Below, one piece after another: positions 8,267-16,994 of a DNA stretch of 51,315 nucleotides. Within the stretch, counting starts at the first letter, position 1. Each line of letters starts with the position of its first letter. The notes under the pieces are model-generated. The model did no database searches. It had not been told where the DNA came from and saw nothing but the letters and a program-made list of their open reading frames with translations. The DNA comes from BS750m-G69 sp964441235 (GTDB lineage Bacteria > Fidelibacterota > UBA2242), in the NCBI GenBank assembly GCA_964441235.1, contig CAYTUQ010000025.1, positions 1-51,315 on the forward strand, in the 5' to 3' direction. The position numbers and the translations under genes were made by a program.

Positions 8267-11200
8267 ATGAAGTTATCAAGGTTATCAATAAGGCGTGGTG
8301 TAACATTTACAATGATATATATCATTGCAATCGGATTCGGAATATACGGTCTTGGAACTTTAAAACTGGACTTATATCCTGATATTACCTTCCCGATAAT
8401 CGGAGTAATTACTCAATATACTGGAGTAGGCCCTGAAGATATAGAGAATACATTAACCAGACCTCTGGAAGAATCGGTTGTATCCGTTGAGAATGTCAAA
8501 CAAATTACTTCGATTTCCAGTACAGGTACATCAGTTATTATATTGGAATTCGATTGGGGTTCCGATATGAATCAGGGGGAGATTGATGTCCGGAGAAATA
8601 TTGATTTTATAAGAAGTTATTTGCCAGAGGAAGCATCTGATCCGATGACGTTCGCGTTTGACCCATCCATGATGCCAATTATGATGTTAGCCGTAAGTTC
8701 AGACCGATTAGGAATGGCAGAATTACGTTACATTATGGAAAAACAAGTTGAACCAAATATCGAAAGAATAAGTGGTATCGCATCAGCATATTCGTCCGGT
8801 GGTTTAAAACGACAAATTAAAGTGCTTGTCAACCCTAAACAGTTAGCCGCCTACGGGATTTCCATCCAAACTATCCAGCAAACTTTGGGAATGGAAAATT
8901 TACAGATTCCAGGCGGAATTATTGACGATGAAGAGAGAGAATATTCTGTTAAAACTTACGGTGAATATACCAGTATTGATCAGATTCAGAATACGGTTAT
9001 TGGTAATAAAAACGGATCACCGATTTATTTAAAAAACGTTGCCAGGGTTATTGACGGATTTAAAGACCAAACAGAGATTGTCCGGAACAATGGGCAAGAT
9101 GCATTAATGCTCGTTATTATGAAGCAATCAGATGCCAATACAGTTCAAGCTGCAAGAAATGTTTCTAAAGAATTGCCGAAGATTGCAGAAAGTATTGATC
9201 CCAGTCTAAAATTTGAAACGATTTTCAATCAGGCAGATTTTATTGAAAAATCGTTGCATAATTTAACAACAACGGCGTATCAGGCATTTTTTCTGGCATT
9301 TTTAGTATTATTTTTCTTTCTACGGCATTTCCGCAGTTCCTTCATTGCCGCCATCTCCATTCCGGTATCTATCATTATAACATTCTTTGTTATGAACCAG
9401 TTTGGCTTGACGTTGAATATTATTTCCATGGCAGGATTAGCGCTGGCTATTGGAATGTTAATTGACAACTCTATTGTAGTTTTAGAGAATATTTTCCGAC
9501 ATAAAGAATCAGGAAAAGAGATTCGTATTGCTGCGGATGATGGAACAACTGAAGTTGGTATGGCTATTATCGCTTCTACATTGACTACCATTGCTATTTT
9601 TGTACCTATTCTGTTTGTACCTGGTATTGCAGGAGTATTGTTTAAAGACATGGTCATAACGATTGTGTTTTCACTAACGATGTCACTACTAATTGCATTA
9701 ACATTAATTCCGTTACTTTCTTCACGATTCTTAGCTAAAAAGAAGAAGGAGATCCGGATAAAGCTATTCAGAGCCATGAGTAGAAAAATTGGAAATGGTA
9801 TTGCTGCAATGGAAAATTTTTATGTAAGGGTTCTTGATTATTTTCTCGGACATAAAAAACTTTTTTTACTTTTTATCATCATATTGATTATTTCAACGGT
9901 CATAATATATCCAAATGTTGGTGGTGAATTTATGAGTAAAACCGATCAATCTTCTATCCAGGTTGATGTAGAGCGGGAAACCGGTGCGTCATTGACAACA
10001 ACGGAAAAAACTTTTAACAATATAGAAAGAATTATTCGGGAAGAAGTACCAGAAGCGACAAATTTAGAGCTCAGTTTCGGTTCTTCGGAAGGGTTTGCTG
10101 GAATGTTCGGTGGAGGATCGAACGAAGGTAATATTCGCATCAGTCTCCCGGATGTTAAGGAGCGGAAACGAAGTTCTTTCGAAATAGAAAATATTCTTCG
10201 TGAAAAATTAAAAGATATTCCCGGTGCAAAAATTACCTTTTCCAGTGGCGGAATGATGTTTGGTAGTGGTGGAGATATTGAAATAAAAATATTCGGATAT
10301 GATCGAAAAATTGCAACAACTCTTGGTGATCAGGTAGAAGAAGCGATTAGTAAAATTGATGGTGTCGTTGATGTTACTAAAAGCTATAGTTTTCCAAAAC
10401 CGGAACTTCAGATTCATTTAGATAGAGACCGGATCTCTGCGCTTGGTTTGACAGTCTTTCAGGTATCTTCAGTTATAGAGACAAATGTAAAAGGAAAAAT
10501 TGCTACCCGTTACAGAGAAGGTGGTAATGAATATGATGTTGTCGTTAGACTTGATGAAGCCTATCGGCAAACCAAAAAAGACCTGGAAAATATCTTTATC
10601 ACTTCAATGATGGGGCAACAAATTCCTCTTAAAAACGTCGCTCAAATTCTGGTTGGTGAAGCGGCAGCCCAGATTAACAGAGAAGACCAGGAAAGGACAG
10701 TTTCAATTTCCTGCAATGTAGCCGGCAGGGATTTACAAAGCGTTACACGAGATATAGAAAAAACATTGGGCAATATAAATTTTCCTGCAGACTTCCGTTG
10801 GGAAATTGGTGGAACTGCAGAAGATCTTCAGGAATCATTTATGTGGCTGGGTATTGCGATCCTGGCTGCAATTTTCCTGGTTTACATGGTAATGGCTTCG
10901 CAATTCGAATCTTTACTGGATCCCTTTATTATAATTTTTACCGTTCCCATAGCTATTATGGGAGCAGTTTGGGGGCTATTCTTGACGGGTACTACTTTAA
11001 GTGTTACAGCCTTAATAGGATTTATACTCCTGGTAGGTATTGTTGTAAATAATGGAATTGTTTTAGTTGATTATGTAAATCAGTTACGTGAAAAACACGG
11101 CTATGAGCTCTGGGTCGCAATTCTTGTCGGTGGCAAACGCAGAATGCGTCCGATTTTAATGACAGCATTAACAACTATTTTTGCTATGATACCTATTTCC

Positions 11201-11413
11201 CTGGAATTGGGATCCGGAGCAGAAATGTGGGTTGGGATGGCACGCGCTGTTATCGGAGGTTTAACATTGGCAACCTTCTTGACGCTGATATTAATTCCAA
11301 TTATTTACCTGTTTTTCGAGAAAAAAACACTTAAGCACGCAATTAAAAAAGGTAGGACAGCACATATAGAATTTGAAAGACCGGAAAATCTGGATTTGAC
11401 GACGATAGAATAG
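8267..11413 (+). CDS. RND-family multidrug efflux transporter (AcrB/MdtB-like)
   Basis: Inner-membrane proton-driven exporter of 1048 aa, full length for the HAE1 group of the AcrB superfamily. The layout is TM1, a large periplasmic loop, TM2-6, cytoplasmic linker, TM7, a second periplasmic loop and TM8-12. The TM4 signature GMLIDNSIVVLENI keeps the first of the two AcrB aspartates (Asp407) and has Asn for the second. The TM10 region reads IVVNNGIVLVDY, with Asn in place of the AcrB lysine. Both changes are common in AcrB homologues outside Proteobacteria. It is the last gene of the tetR operon, so regulation is probably through the ACTTACCGGTAAGT operators. The substrate is unknown. Confidence 0.93.
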   Translation: MKLSRLSIRRGVTFTMIYIIAIGFGIYGLGTLKLDLYPDITFPIIGVITQYTGVGPEDIENTLTRPLEESVVSVENVKQITSISSTGTSVIILEFDWGSDMNQGEIDVRRNIDFIRSYLPEEASDPMTFAFDPSMMPIMMLAVSSDRLGMAELRYIMEKQVEPNIERISGIASAYSSGGLKRQIKVLVNPKQLAAYGISIQTIQQTLGMENLQIPGGIIDDEEREYSVKTYGEYTSIDQIQNTVIGNKNGSPIYLKNVARVIDGFKDQTEIVRNNGQDALMLVIMKQSDANTVQAARNVSKELPKIAESIDPSLKFETIFNQADFIEKSLHNLTTTAYQAFFLAFLVLFFFLRHFRSSFIAAISIPVSIIITFFVMNQFGLTLNIISMAGLALAIGMLIDNSIVVLENIFRHKESGKEIRIAADDGTTEVGMAIIASTLTTIAIFVPILFVPGIAGVLFKDMVITIVFSLTMSLLIALTLIPLLSSRFLAKKKKEIRIKLFRAMSRKIGNGIAAMENFYVRVLDYFLGHKKLFLLFIIILIISTVIIYPNVGGEFMSKTDQSSIQVDVERETGASLTTTEKTFNNIERIIREEVPEATNLELSFGSSEGFAGMFGGGSNEGNIRISLPDVKERKRSSFEIENILREKLKDIPGAKITFSSGGMMFGSGGDIEIKIFGYDRKIATTLGDQVEEAISKIDGVVDVTKSYSFPKPELQIHLDRDRISALGLTVFQVSSVIETNVKGKIATRYREGGNEYDVVVRLDEAYRQTKKDLENIFITSMMGQQIPLKNVAQILVGEAAAQINREDQERTVSISCNVAGRDLQSVTRDIEKTLGNINFPADFRWEIGGTAEDLQESFMWLGIAILAAIFLVYMVMASQFESLLDPFIIIFTVPIAIMGAVWGLFLTGTTLSVTALIGFILLVGIVVNNGIVLVDYVNQLREKHGYELWVAILVGGKRRMRPILMTALTTIFAMIPISLELGSGAEMWVGMARAVIGGLTLATFLTLILIPIIYLFFEKKTLKHAIKKGRTAHIEFERPENLDLTTIE

Positions 11414-11578
11414 ATTATAAATCAAACACTATTGCTTGGTACAAAATATATTCTACTCTTGATTAATGATACTCAAACGGAGACCCGGTCAGGGACAAGA
11501 TTATTTGAGTTACGGTTTAAATTTCATATTTTTGTTACGTGGCTCGGTTGCGGAACGGGAAAAAGCAGGAATTTCAAC

Positions 11579-11848
11579 CTACAGTGATTTAGTTCTATAA
11601 ATATCTTTTCTGCTTCCAATACGCAATATCAATATCAGCAAATGATTTTTTTTAATTGAATAAATAACTCGATAGTTCCCAGACCTGAGGCGAAAATAAC
11701 CTTTGAAACCGCCTTTTAATGCTTTTCCTGAATATGGCGATTTTGATAATTCAGTGACTTTTCTAAGAATTTGTTTAGCATCGCTATCGGGAATTTTTCT
11801 CAATTCTTTTAATGCTCTGCTATCCCATTCTATTCTATAACAATCCAT
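11579..11848 (-). CDS. relE: RelE/ParE-family toxin
   Basis: 89-aa type II toxin of the RelE superfamily, which typically cleaves mRNA at the ribosomal A site. The family pattern is visible: WDSRALKELRKIP near the N-terminus, GYFRLRSGNYRVIYSI in the middle, and the closing ILRIGSRKDIY with basic residues. It overlaps the antitoxin gene by 14 bases, as expected for a coupled pair (antitoxin first). ParE-type gyrase toxins share this fold. The RLRSGNYRVIY and GSRKDIY strings favour RelE, but activity is inferred. Confidence 0.85.
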   Translation of the reverse strand: MDCYRIEWDSRALKELRKIPDSDAKQILRKVTELSKSPYSGKALKGGFKGYFRLRSGNYRVIYSIKKNHLLILILRIGSRKDIYRTKSL

Positions 11849-12050
11849 ACTCTTTTAAGATATCTTCGTGTGGAATTAACTTCTGGTCAGGGTCTTCATT
11901 TCTTGATTTCGCGATGATACCATCAAAATTATCGATGTAAAATGATAGCGCTTTTTTAATCATGGAACTTTTAGTTTCATTAATTTCAGACGCCAATGCT
12001 TCTATCTCTTCTAAAAAATGCTCTTCAATTTTAAAACTTACGGTTCTCAT
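11835..12050 (-). CDS. Ribbon-helix-helix antitoxin
   Basis: Antitoxin partner of the overlapping RelE-like toxin. I place the start at 12050 (MRTVSFKIEEHFLEEIEALA), giving 71 aa. The upstream in-frame ATG at 12065 has GGAGAAAG immediately after it, which is better read as the ribosome site for the second ATG. The N-terminal beta-strand MRTVSFKIEE plus two helices fits an RHH DNA-binding domain (CopG/MetJ/Arc fold). The acidic C-terminus (RNEDPDQKLIPHEDILKEYG) is the usual toxin-wrapping tail. It probably represses its own promoter through the repeats at 12073-12100. Confidence 0.8.
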   Translation of the reverse strand: MRTVSFKIEEHFLEEIEALASEINETKSSMIKKALSFYIDNFDGIIAKSRNEDPDQKLIPHEDILKEYGLL

Positions 12051-12072
12051 AATTACTTTCTCCATATTTCAT

Positions 12073-12100
12073 AATGGTAATATACGGTAATACCGGTAAT
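12073..12100 (-). promoter_or_regulatory. Candidate antitoxin operator: three spaced ATTACC repeats
   Basis: On the minus strand ATTACC occurs three times (plus-strand GGTAAT at 12076-12081, 12086-12091 and 12095-12100) with 10- and 9-base periods, just upstream of the antitoxin start. RHH dimers bind such half-sites one helical turn apart. The right-most copy forms a TACCGGTA palindrome. Binding is inferred. Confidence 0.55.
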
Positions 12101-12119
12101 ATGTAAATGATTTTTTAGA

Positions 12120-12360
12120 TCTCGACGGAATCAGCAATTTATGGGCTAAAAGGCTACTGAGCAGAGCCCTGTAGCCATGTTGTCTTACAACTTTCGTTCC
12201 GGGGCTGTACTTCGGAACGGAATCAATTTGGATCAAGAGCTTGGGCTACGGAGCAGGAGCCCCATAGCCAGAGTCAACTCTAATAACGCTCGTTCCGGGG
12301 CTATGCTACGGAACTGACATTTTGGTTGCAGAGTAAAACCCTGCAACCAGAGATGCTCAA
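12120..12360. repeat. Mosaic of extragenic palindromic repeats upstream of the toxin-antitoxin genes
   Basis: Contains two CGTTCCGGGGCT units (12195-12219 and 12291-12315), a CTACGGAGCAG/AGCCCCATAGC segment, and a GGTTGCAG/CTGCAACC hairpin at 12324-12347. The 20 bases at 12335-12354 are identical to part of the tetR upstream spacer (about 5058-5077). A CTCAAACA/TGTTTGAG hairpin follows at about 12356-12374. No gene is supported in this stretch. Confidence 0.55.
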
Positions 12361-12425
12361 ACAAGAGTGTTTGAGTTACCATTTAAATTTATTATTTTAC
12401 AAAAGATGTAAAATTGAGATTAAAT

Positions 12426-12602
12426 ATGAAATTCTGTGACCTAACCTGTAAATATGCTCGATTTCCCGATAAACTTTCTGATGGATCGTTTTCCTGCAGA
12501 ACTTTTGTAGGATTATACTGTGAGAAATTAAAAAGGATTGTTCCAAAGAATGGAAAATGTCTTGTAGAAATTAAGCAGGAATCAAAAACAGTTGATGAAT
12601 GA
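12426..12602 (+). CDS. Small cysteine-rich conserved-type protein, function unknown
   Basis: 58 aa from ATG 12426; a TTG 12 bases upstream is a less likely start. Cys residues lie at about positions 4, 8, 23, 31 and 44 (MKFCDLTC, FSCRTFV, LYCEKL, NGKCL). The spacing suggests a metal or Fe-S binding knuckle. The pattern C-x3-C..GSFSCRTFVGLYC resembles short uncharacterised proteins found in several anaerobic bacteria and archaea; this is from memory and not checked. It ends 70 bases before the secreted peptidase on the same strand. I do not assign a function. Confidence 0.55.
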   Translation: MKFCDLTCKYARFPDKLSDGSFSCRTFVGLYCEKLKRIVPKNGKCLVEIKQESKTVDE

Positions 12603-12672
12603 TTAAAGATAGGATTCATTTCAATAGTTAATCGAAAGTACTCAATAATCAATTAATTAGAGGAGGTTCAAA

Positions 12673-13950
12673 ATGAAAAGGTTTTTAAGAGTTTTGTTGG
12701 TGTCTGTCTTATGCATTCTTTTAGTATCTTCTGTTTTTGCACAAATCAACAAAGTCAAATATGTGAAGAAACAGAAGTATCCGGTTCTTGATGAACTGAG
12801 AGAGGAAGTAAAGCAAGAAAAGGCAATTGAGGATTCGGTTACGACTGAGATTAGAAAAAGACAAAAAGAACAGAAAGACAAAGAAAAAGAGGAGAAGAAG
12901 GTTCTTCGTTGTGATTTTGAAGGAGTCAAGAAACCTTCCTCTCCGGATGATTTTAAATCAGCATTCTACTTTCCTCCGGTTGCTCAATATAGTACAGGTA
13001 CATGCTGGTGCTTTTGTACAACTTCTTATATAGAGTCGGAAGTATATCATCATACAGGTCAAAAAATAAAACTCTCTGAAATGCACACAGTTTATTATGA
13101 ATATGTAGAAAAAGCACGTCGTTATATACAGGAGCGAGGTGATTCGGAATTCAACGAAGGCTCAGAAGGCAATGCTGTATTTCGTATGATGAAAAAATAT
13201 GGTGCTGTTCCAGCTGAAGCCTATACAGGATTAGTAAAAGGTGAGAGGCACAATCACTCCCGAATGATTGAAGAGATGAAAAATTATCTAAAATATATCA
13301 ATGAAAACAATTATTGGGATGAAGAAGCAGCAATTGCGACAATCAAGGTTATATTGAATAAATATATTGGCGAACCACCAGTAAATTTTAAGTATAATGG
13401 AAAAACAATGACTCCGTTAGAATTTGTACATGATATATTAAAGATAGATTTCGATGATTATGTTGATGTAATGTCAACTTTATCAATTCCATTTTATACT
13501 AAAGGTGAATTTAAAGTACCTGATAACTGGTGGCATGATAAAAATTACTACAACGTTCCTTTAGATATATGGTACAAAATAATTAAAGACGCTGTTAAAA
13601 GTGGCTACACCATTGCGATCGGTGGAGATGTTAGCGAACCGGGATACAATGGATTGGAGGATGCGGCATTCACACCGGATTTTGATATACCACAACAATA
13701 TATTAATCAGGATTCAAGAGAATTCAGGATTTACAACCATACTACTGCAGATGATCACGGTATTCATATTGTAGGATATACTAAAATAGGAAAGCGTGAT
13801 TGGTTTTTAATTAAGGACTCTGCCAGAAGTTCACGTCAGGGTAAGTATAAAGGCTACTATTTCTATCGTTATGATTATATTAAACTTAAAATGCTAACTT
13901 TTACTGTACATAAAGATATGATGAAGGATTTGTTGAAAAAGTTTGATTAG
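12673..13950 (+). CDS. Secreted C1-family (papain-like) cysteine peptidase
   Basis: 425 aa with a strong AGAGGAGGT ribosome site. A Sec signal peptide covers residues 1-23 (ends SSVFA). A very charged Lys/Glu-rich helix at 40-78 looks like a propeptide or coiled coil. The papain-fold signatures are present: Gln105 and nucleophile Cys111 in VAQYSTGTCWCF, and His362 in DDHGIHIVGY. The third catalytic position is Asp382 (FLIKDSAR) where papain has Asn (KNSWG). The C-terminal GYYFYRYDYIKLKM block resembles C1B/bleomycin-hydrolase-like secreted enzymes of the Bacteroidota type. It likely acts in the periplasm or outside the cell. The role is unknown. Confidence 0.8.
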   Translation: MKRFLRVLLVSVLCILLVSSVFAQINKVKYVKKQKYPVLDELREEVKQEKAIEDSVTTEIRKRQKEQKDKEKEEKKVLRCDFEGVKKPSSPDDFKSAFYFPPVAQYSTGTCWCFCTTSYIESEVYHHTGQKIKLSEMHTVYYEYVEKARRYIQERGDSEFNEGSEGNAVFRMMKKYGAVPAEAYTGLVKGERHNHSRMIEEMKNYLKYINENNYWDEEAAIATIKVILNKYIGEPPVNFKYNGKTMTPLEFVHDILKIDFDDYVDVMSTLSIPFYTKGEFKVPDNWWHDKNYYNVPLDIWYKIIKDAVKSGYTIAIGGDVSEPGYNGLEDAAFTPDFDIPQQYINQDSREFRIYNHTTADDHGIHIVGYTKIGKRDWFLIKDSARSSRQGKYKGYYFYRYDYIKLKMLTFTVHKDMMKDLLKKFD

Positions 13951-13973
13951 AATTTCATTATAGATGTAGTTCC

Positions 13974-14402
13974 TTAAGCGGATTTGTTACAAGATGAATC
14001 TGGCAAACGGAGAATAACTTTCAGCCATATATATCCAATTATACAGCCTATGACATAGTAAAAGAAATCCCACCATACGAAGTCAGTTCCTATTAAAGTT
14101 TTACCAATGAAAGATTCTCTAATCCATTCAAGAAAAGCTGGATGCCATAGTTGAAGAATTTCTAAAAAGGACGTTGCAATAAAAACGACAATAGCGATTT
14201 TGAGTGGGGAGGAGGTGGGAGTAAATAAAAATACCACCAGACACCAGAAGATTTCATAAAGTATAGCTCCACCATAATTATGAAACCAAATTTCTGCTGG
14301 ACCAGTATAGAATTTAGTAGCAAAACCAAGAGGAGTTACGATAAATAGAGATAATAAAAGCCATTTACGTTTATAATTAAAAATTTGATTGATGATTCTC
14401 AT
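13974..14402 (-). CDS. DUF2809 / VanZ-like integral membrane protein
   Basis: 142 aa with about four hydrophobic helices. The C-terminal half carries the DUF2809 pattern ELLQL..(x)..GTDFVWWDFFYYVIGCIIG (here FLEILQLWHPAFLEWI then TLIGTDFVWWD). VanZ-family proteins share the fold. No enzymatic function is established for this family. It is convergent with the peptidase gene (23 bases between the stops) and is followed on the same strand by tRNA-Gly upstream. Confidence 0.7.
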   Translation of the reverse strand: MRIINQIFNYKRKWLLLSLFIVTPLGFATKFYTGPAEIWFHNYGGAILYEIFWCLVVFLFTPTSSPLKIAIVVFIATSFLEILQLWHPAFLEWIRESFIGKTLIGTDFVWWDFFYYVIGCIIGYIWLKVILRLPDSSCNKSA

Positions 14403-14467
14403 TTGTTATTAATTTATCAAAAAAGATTCAATAATAAATATTTTAATAGTTAGTTTAGAAAAATTAG

Positions 14468-14540
14468 AGCGAGAGACGGGATTTGAACCCGCGACAACCA
14501 CGTTGGCAACGTGGGGCTCTACCAACTGAGCTACTCTCGC
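14468..14540 (-). tRNA. tRNA-Gly (anticodon GCC)
   Basis: 73 bases on the minus strand. The acceptor GCGAGAG pairs with CTCTCGC, discriminator T. The D-arm is AGCTCAGTTGGTAGAGC. The anticodon loop TTGCCAA gives GCC, reading GGC/GGU. The T-loop is TTCAAAT. CCA is not encoded. Confidence 0.95.
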
Positions 14541-14737
14541 ATATACTAAAAAAGCAAGTGAAATTTAAACTATTAAATAAGTTTATGCAATAAATTTTGA
14601 TTGATAATAAGTGCTTTATCTAACATTCATTAATATCTATAAACTCAACTTTATCATTTCATTATTTCCCTTGAATTTTTATTAATGACCCTTATTGCTA
14701 TAAATCAACAATTACACTAACTTTCTTCAGTTTTATT

Positions 14738-15427
14738 ATGAACACAAATAAAATGAAATATTGTGTAATTATTCCGGCATTTCAGGCTTCTGAAAGTTTA
14801 CCAGTTCTTATAAATCGGATCAAATTAATTCCGTTGTTAATTGAAATTATTGTAGTAAATGATGGTTCAACCGATAACACATTAGATATTTTAGGAAAAT
14901 TCAGTGATATTATAGTTGTCAACCATCAAATAAATTTAGGAAAGGGAGCTGCCATAAAATCCGGTATTAAAAAAGCCAAAGAACTGGGATTTCAATATGC
15001 AATTTGTATCGATTCTGATCTTCAACATTCTCCAAAATCAATCCCTTATTTTATCAAATCGCAATCTGAGCTAAATGCATCATTGGTTCTTGGGGTTCGA
15101 CAGTTTTCTCGAGAAATAATGCCGTTTCATAGAATTTTGTCCAATACAATAACATCATTTATTGTTTCTATAAGATTAGGGAAGAGAGTTCATGATAGTC
15201 AATGTGGATATCGTCTTATCGATATTTCAAATATCGATATTGACCAGTTCAGTGAAAATGGTTTTCAATTTGAGACGGAACTATTACTAAAAATAGTCCT
15301 GGCTAGGGCAACTTTTACAGAAATAGCTATCAGTACTATTTATAATAAATCAAAAAGTTCTATAAATAATGTAAAAGATACATTAAAGTTTATTATTTTA
15401 ATTCTACGTAGTTATTTGTGGAGTTAA
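14738..15427 (+). CDS. GT2-family glycosyltransferase (dolichyl-phosphate-mannose-synthase-like)
   Basis: 229 aa GT-A fold enzyme (PF00535). Nucleotide-sugar motifs are VVNDGSTDNT and DSDLQHSP (the DxD-equivalent), and QCGYRLID matches the DPMS/GtrB group that transfers a sugar to polyprenyl phosphate or a related lipid. There are no C-terminal GtrA-type membrane helices, so it is probably peripheral to the inner membrane. Donor and acceptor cannot be told. A small membrane protein gene follows on the same strand after 35 bases. Confidence 0.85.
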   Translation: MNTNKMKYCVIIPAFQASESLPVLINRIKLIPLLIEIIVVNDGSTDNTLDILGKFSDIIVVNHQINLGKGAAIKSGIKKAKELGFQYAICIDSDLQHSPKSIPYFIKSQSELNASLVLGVRQFSREIMPFHRILSNTITSFIVSIRLGKRVHDSQCGYRLIDISNIDIDQFSENGFQFETELLLKIVLARATFTEIAISTIYNKSKSSINNVKDTLKFIILILRSYLWS

Positions 15428-15462
15428 ACTATTTGGAACAACAAAACAGGAGAATTTTTTAG

Positions 15463-15939
15463 ATGACTGAAATTTTACAAATCATAATGATTACTTTTCT
15501 ACCGTTACTAGAATTAAGAGCATCAATCCCATTTGGTATTTTTGGTACAGATTTACCTTGGGAAGCAGTTTTTATCATTTGTATTATTTCAAATATTATA
15601 ATTGGAATGCTAATTTTTATTTTTCTTGAATGGTTAATAAAATTACTGACAATAATAAAACCCGTAGAAATTGTTTGGAATAAGTATGTTGAAAAGACTC
15701 GGAGGAAAATACATAAAGGGGTTGAAAAATATGGAGAATGGGCAGTAATTATATTTATCGGTATTCCATTACCAGGTTCCGGAGTTTACTCCGGAGCATT
15801 AGCTTCTTTCATCATAGGGCTTAATTTTAAGAAATTTGTTATTGCAGACATAATTGGTGTATTAATAGCAGGTGTTTTAGTTACAATAGCAAGTCTTACA
15901 GGATCGGAAATATTTAGTATCTTCATCAAGACAATGTAA
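15463..15939 (+). CDS. Small multidrug export protein family (COG2426)
   Basis: 158 aa with four to five hydrophobic helices; AGGAG precedes the ATG. It has the conserved signatures of PF06695: PLLELRASIPFGIF near the N-terminus and GIPLPGSGVYSGALASFIIG near residue 105. The family is named small multidrug exporter, but transport has rarely been shown. It forms a likely two-gene unit with the upstream glycosyltransferase. Confidence 0.82.
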   Translation: MTEILQIIMITFLPLLELRASIPFGIFGTDLPWEAVFIICIISNIIIGMLIFIFLEWLIKLLTIIKPVEIVWNKYVEKTRRKIHKGVEKYGEWAVIIFIGIPLPGSGVYSGALASFIIGLNFKKFVIADIIGVLIAGVLVTIASLTGSEIFSIFIKTM

Positions 15940-16019
15940 TTTTTTTGAGTAAGTAATTTTTATTGAATAAACTCTATTGTAATCATAAATTTGACAGGTT
16001 TTTTTAAATATTTATATTA

Positions 16020-16094
16020 CGGGGTGTAGCGCAGCCCGGTTAGCGCGCTTCGTTCGGGACGAAGAGGTCGGGAGTTCAAATCTCCCCACCCCGA
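16020..16094 (+). tRNA. tRNA-Pro (anticodon CGG)
   Basis: 75 bases. The acceptor CGGGGTG pairs with CACCCCG, discriminator A. The anticodon stem CTTCG/CGAAG encloses loop TTCGGGA, giving CGG for CCG codons. The T-loop TTCAAAT is intact. It is followed by AT-rich DNA with an inverted repeat before tRNA-Arg on the opposite strand. Confidence 0.95.
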
Positions 16095-16186
16095 CAAATA
16101 AGTTTTAAAATTTACATTCTTTATAGTTTATATAAAGTTTGTTTGGCTTGCTTATTAAAATATTTTTCATAATATGACTTTTATTT

Positions 16187-16288
16187 AGGGGGTGTGATGA
16201 TATAACCTTAACATATTTAAATTGTAAATTCATAAATAACAAAATTATAAATTACAATGAATGAAAACTTTATTCTATCACACCCCCT
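16187..16288. repeat. 12-bp inverted repeat between two convergent tRNA genes
   Basis: AGGGGGTGTGAT at 16187-16198 is perfectly inverted at 16277-16288, with a 78-base AT-rich centre. The arms are G-rich against very AT-rich surroundings. It lies between tRNA-Pro (plus) and tRNA-Arg (minus). It could be a small mobile element or a bidirectional stem-loop. There is no T-run directly after an arm, and no coding potential. Confidence 0.5.
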
Positions 16289-16291
16289 TAG

Positions 16292-16365
16292 TACGCCCAG
16301 GAGGAATCGAACCCCCAACCTTCTGGTCCGTAGCCAGACGCTCTATCCAATTGAGCCATGGGCGC
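16292..16365 (-). tRNA. tRNA-Arg (anticodon ACG)
   Basis: 74 bases on the minus strand. The acceptor GCGCCCA pairs with TGGGCGT (one G-U), discriminator A. The anticodon stem TCTGG/CCAGA encloses loop CTACGGA, giving ACG. In bacteria A34 of this tRNA is edited to inosine by TadA, whose gene is at 3518-3979. CCA is not encoded. Confidence 0.95.
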
Positions 16366-16497
16366 ATTTTTTCTTTAAAAAGCAGCATAATTTATATCCA
16401 ATTCTGTCTTTTATCAAATAAAATATGTTGCTAAATATTTTTATAGAATATATTTTTGAATAAAGGTATAGGAGTTTTTTATAGAAAGGAAAAGAAT

Positions 16498-16836
16498 ATG
16501 AGAATAGATCACTATAAATTTGGAGAAATGATCATTGATGGCGTCAAATATGGAAAAGACCTGATAATTTTCCCTGACTATGTAATGAATAATTGGTGGA
16601 GAAAATCAGGTCATAATCTCGCTAAAAATGATATTTTGAAGATAATTAATTCTAAACCAGAGTATTTATTTATTGGTACCGGTAAATTCGGATTAATGAA
16701 TGTTGAAGAAAAACTAGTCGATTACCTGAAGAATTTAAATATTAAAGTAACCATATTGAAGACTGAGGACGCTGTAAAAGCATTCAATGACGAAATAATC
16801 TCAAATAAAATTGGTGCATTTCATCTAACATGTTAA
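16498..16836 (+). CDS. Mth938-like domain protein (DUF498 family)
   Basis: 112 aa, start at ATG 16498 with GAAAGGAAAAG just upstream; the longer frame from 16456 lacks a good ribosome site. It matches PF04430: an N-terminal IDHYKFGEMIIDGVKYGKDL strand pair, FPDYVMNNWWRKSGH, then IGTGKFGLM and a C-terminal alpha/beta half. Eukaryotic relatives (NDUFAF3) help complex I assembly. Bacterial members have no settled function. It is alone between tRNA-Arg and the hydrolase gene. Confidence 0.78.
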   Translation: MRIDHYKFGEMIIDGVKYGKDLIIFPDYVMNNWWRKSGHNLAKNDILKIINSKPEYLFIGTGKFGLMNVEEKLVDYLKNLNIKVTILKTEDAVKAFNDEIISNKIGAFHLTC

Positions 16837-16994
16837 GCAAGACAGTATTCCCTTGAAGAAGGGTAGGAGGTGGGCATACAAAAGGCATTAATATTTGCAA
16901 GTTAAATGAAGAAACATTTAAAGTATTAAAACCGATACTAAATCTTTTATTTTAAATATATTAAGCATTTTTTCAATTAAGAGGAGGAAATTTA

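Noticed and set aside
9280..9777. 165-codon minus-strand frame inside the RND pump gene
   Set aside because: Antisense shadow of a full-length, clearly recognisable transporter.
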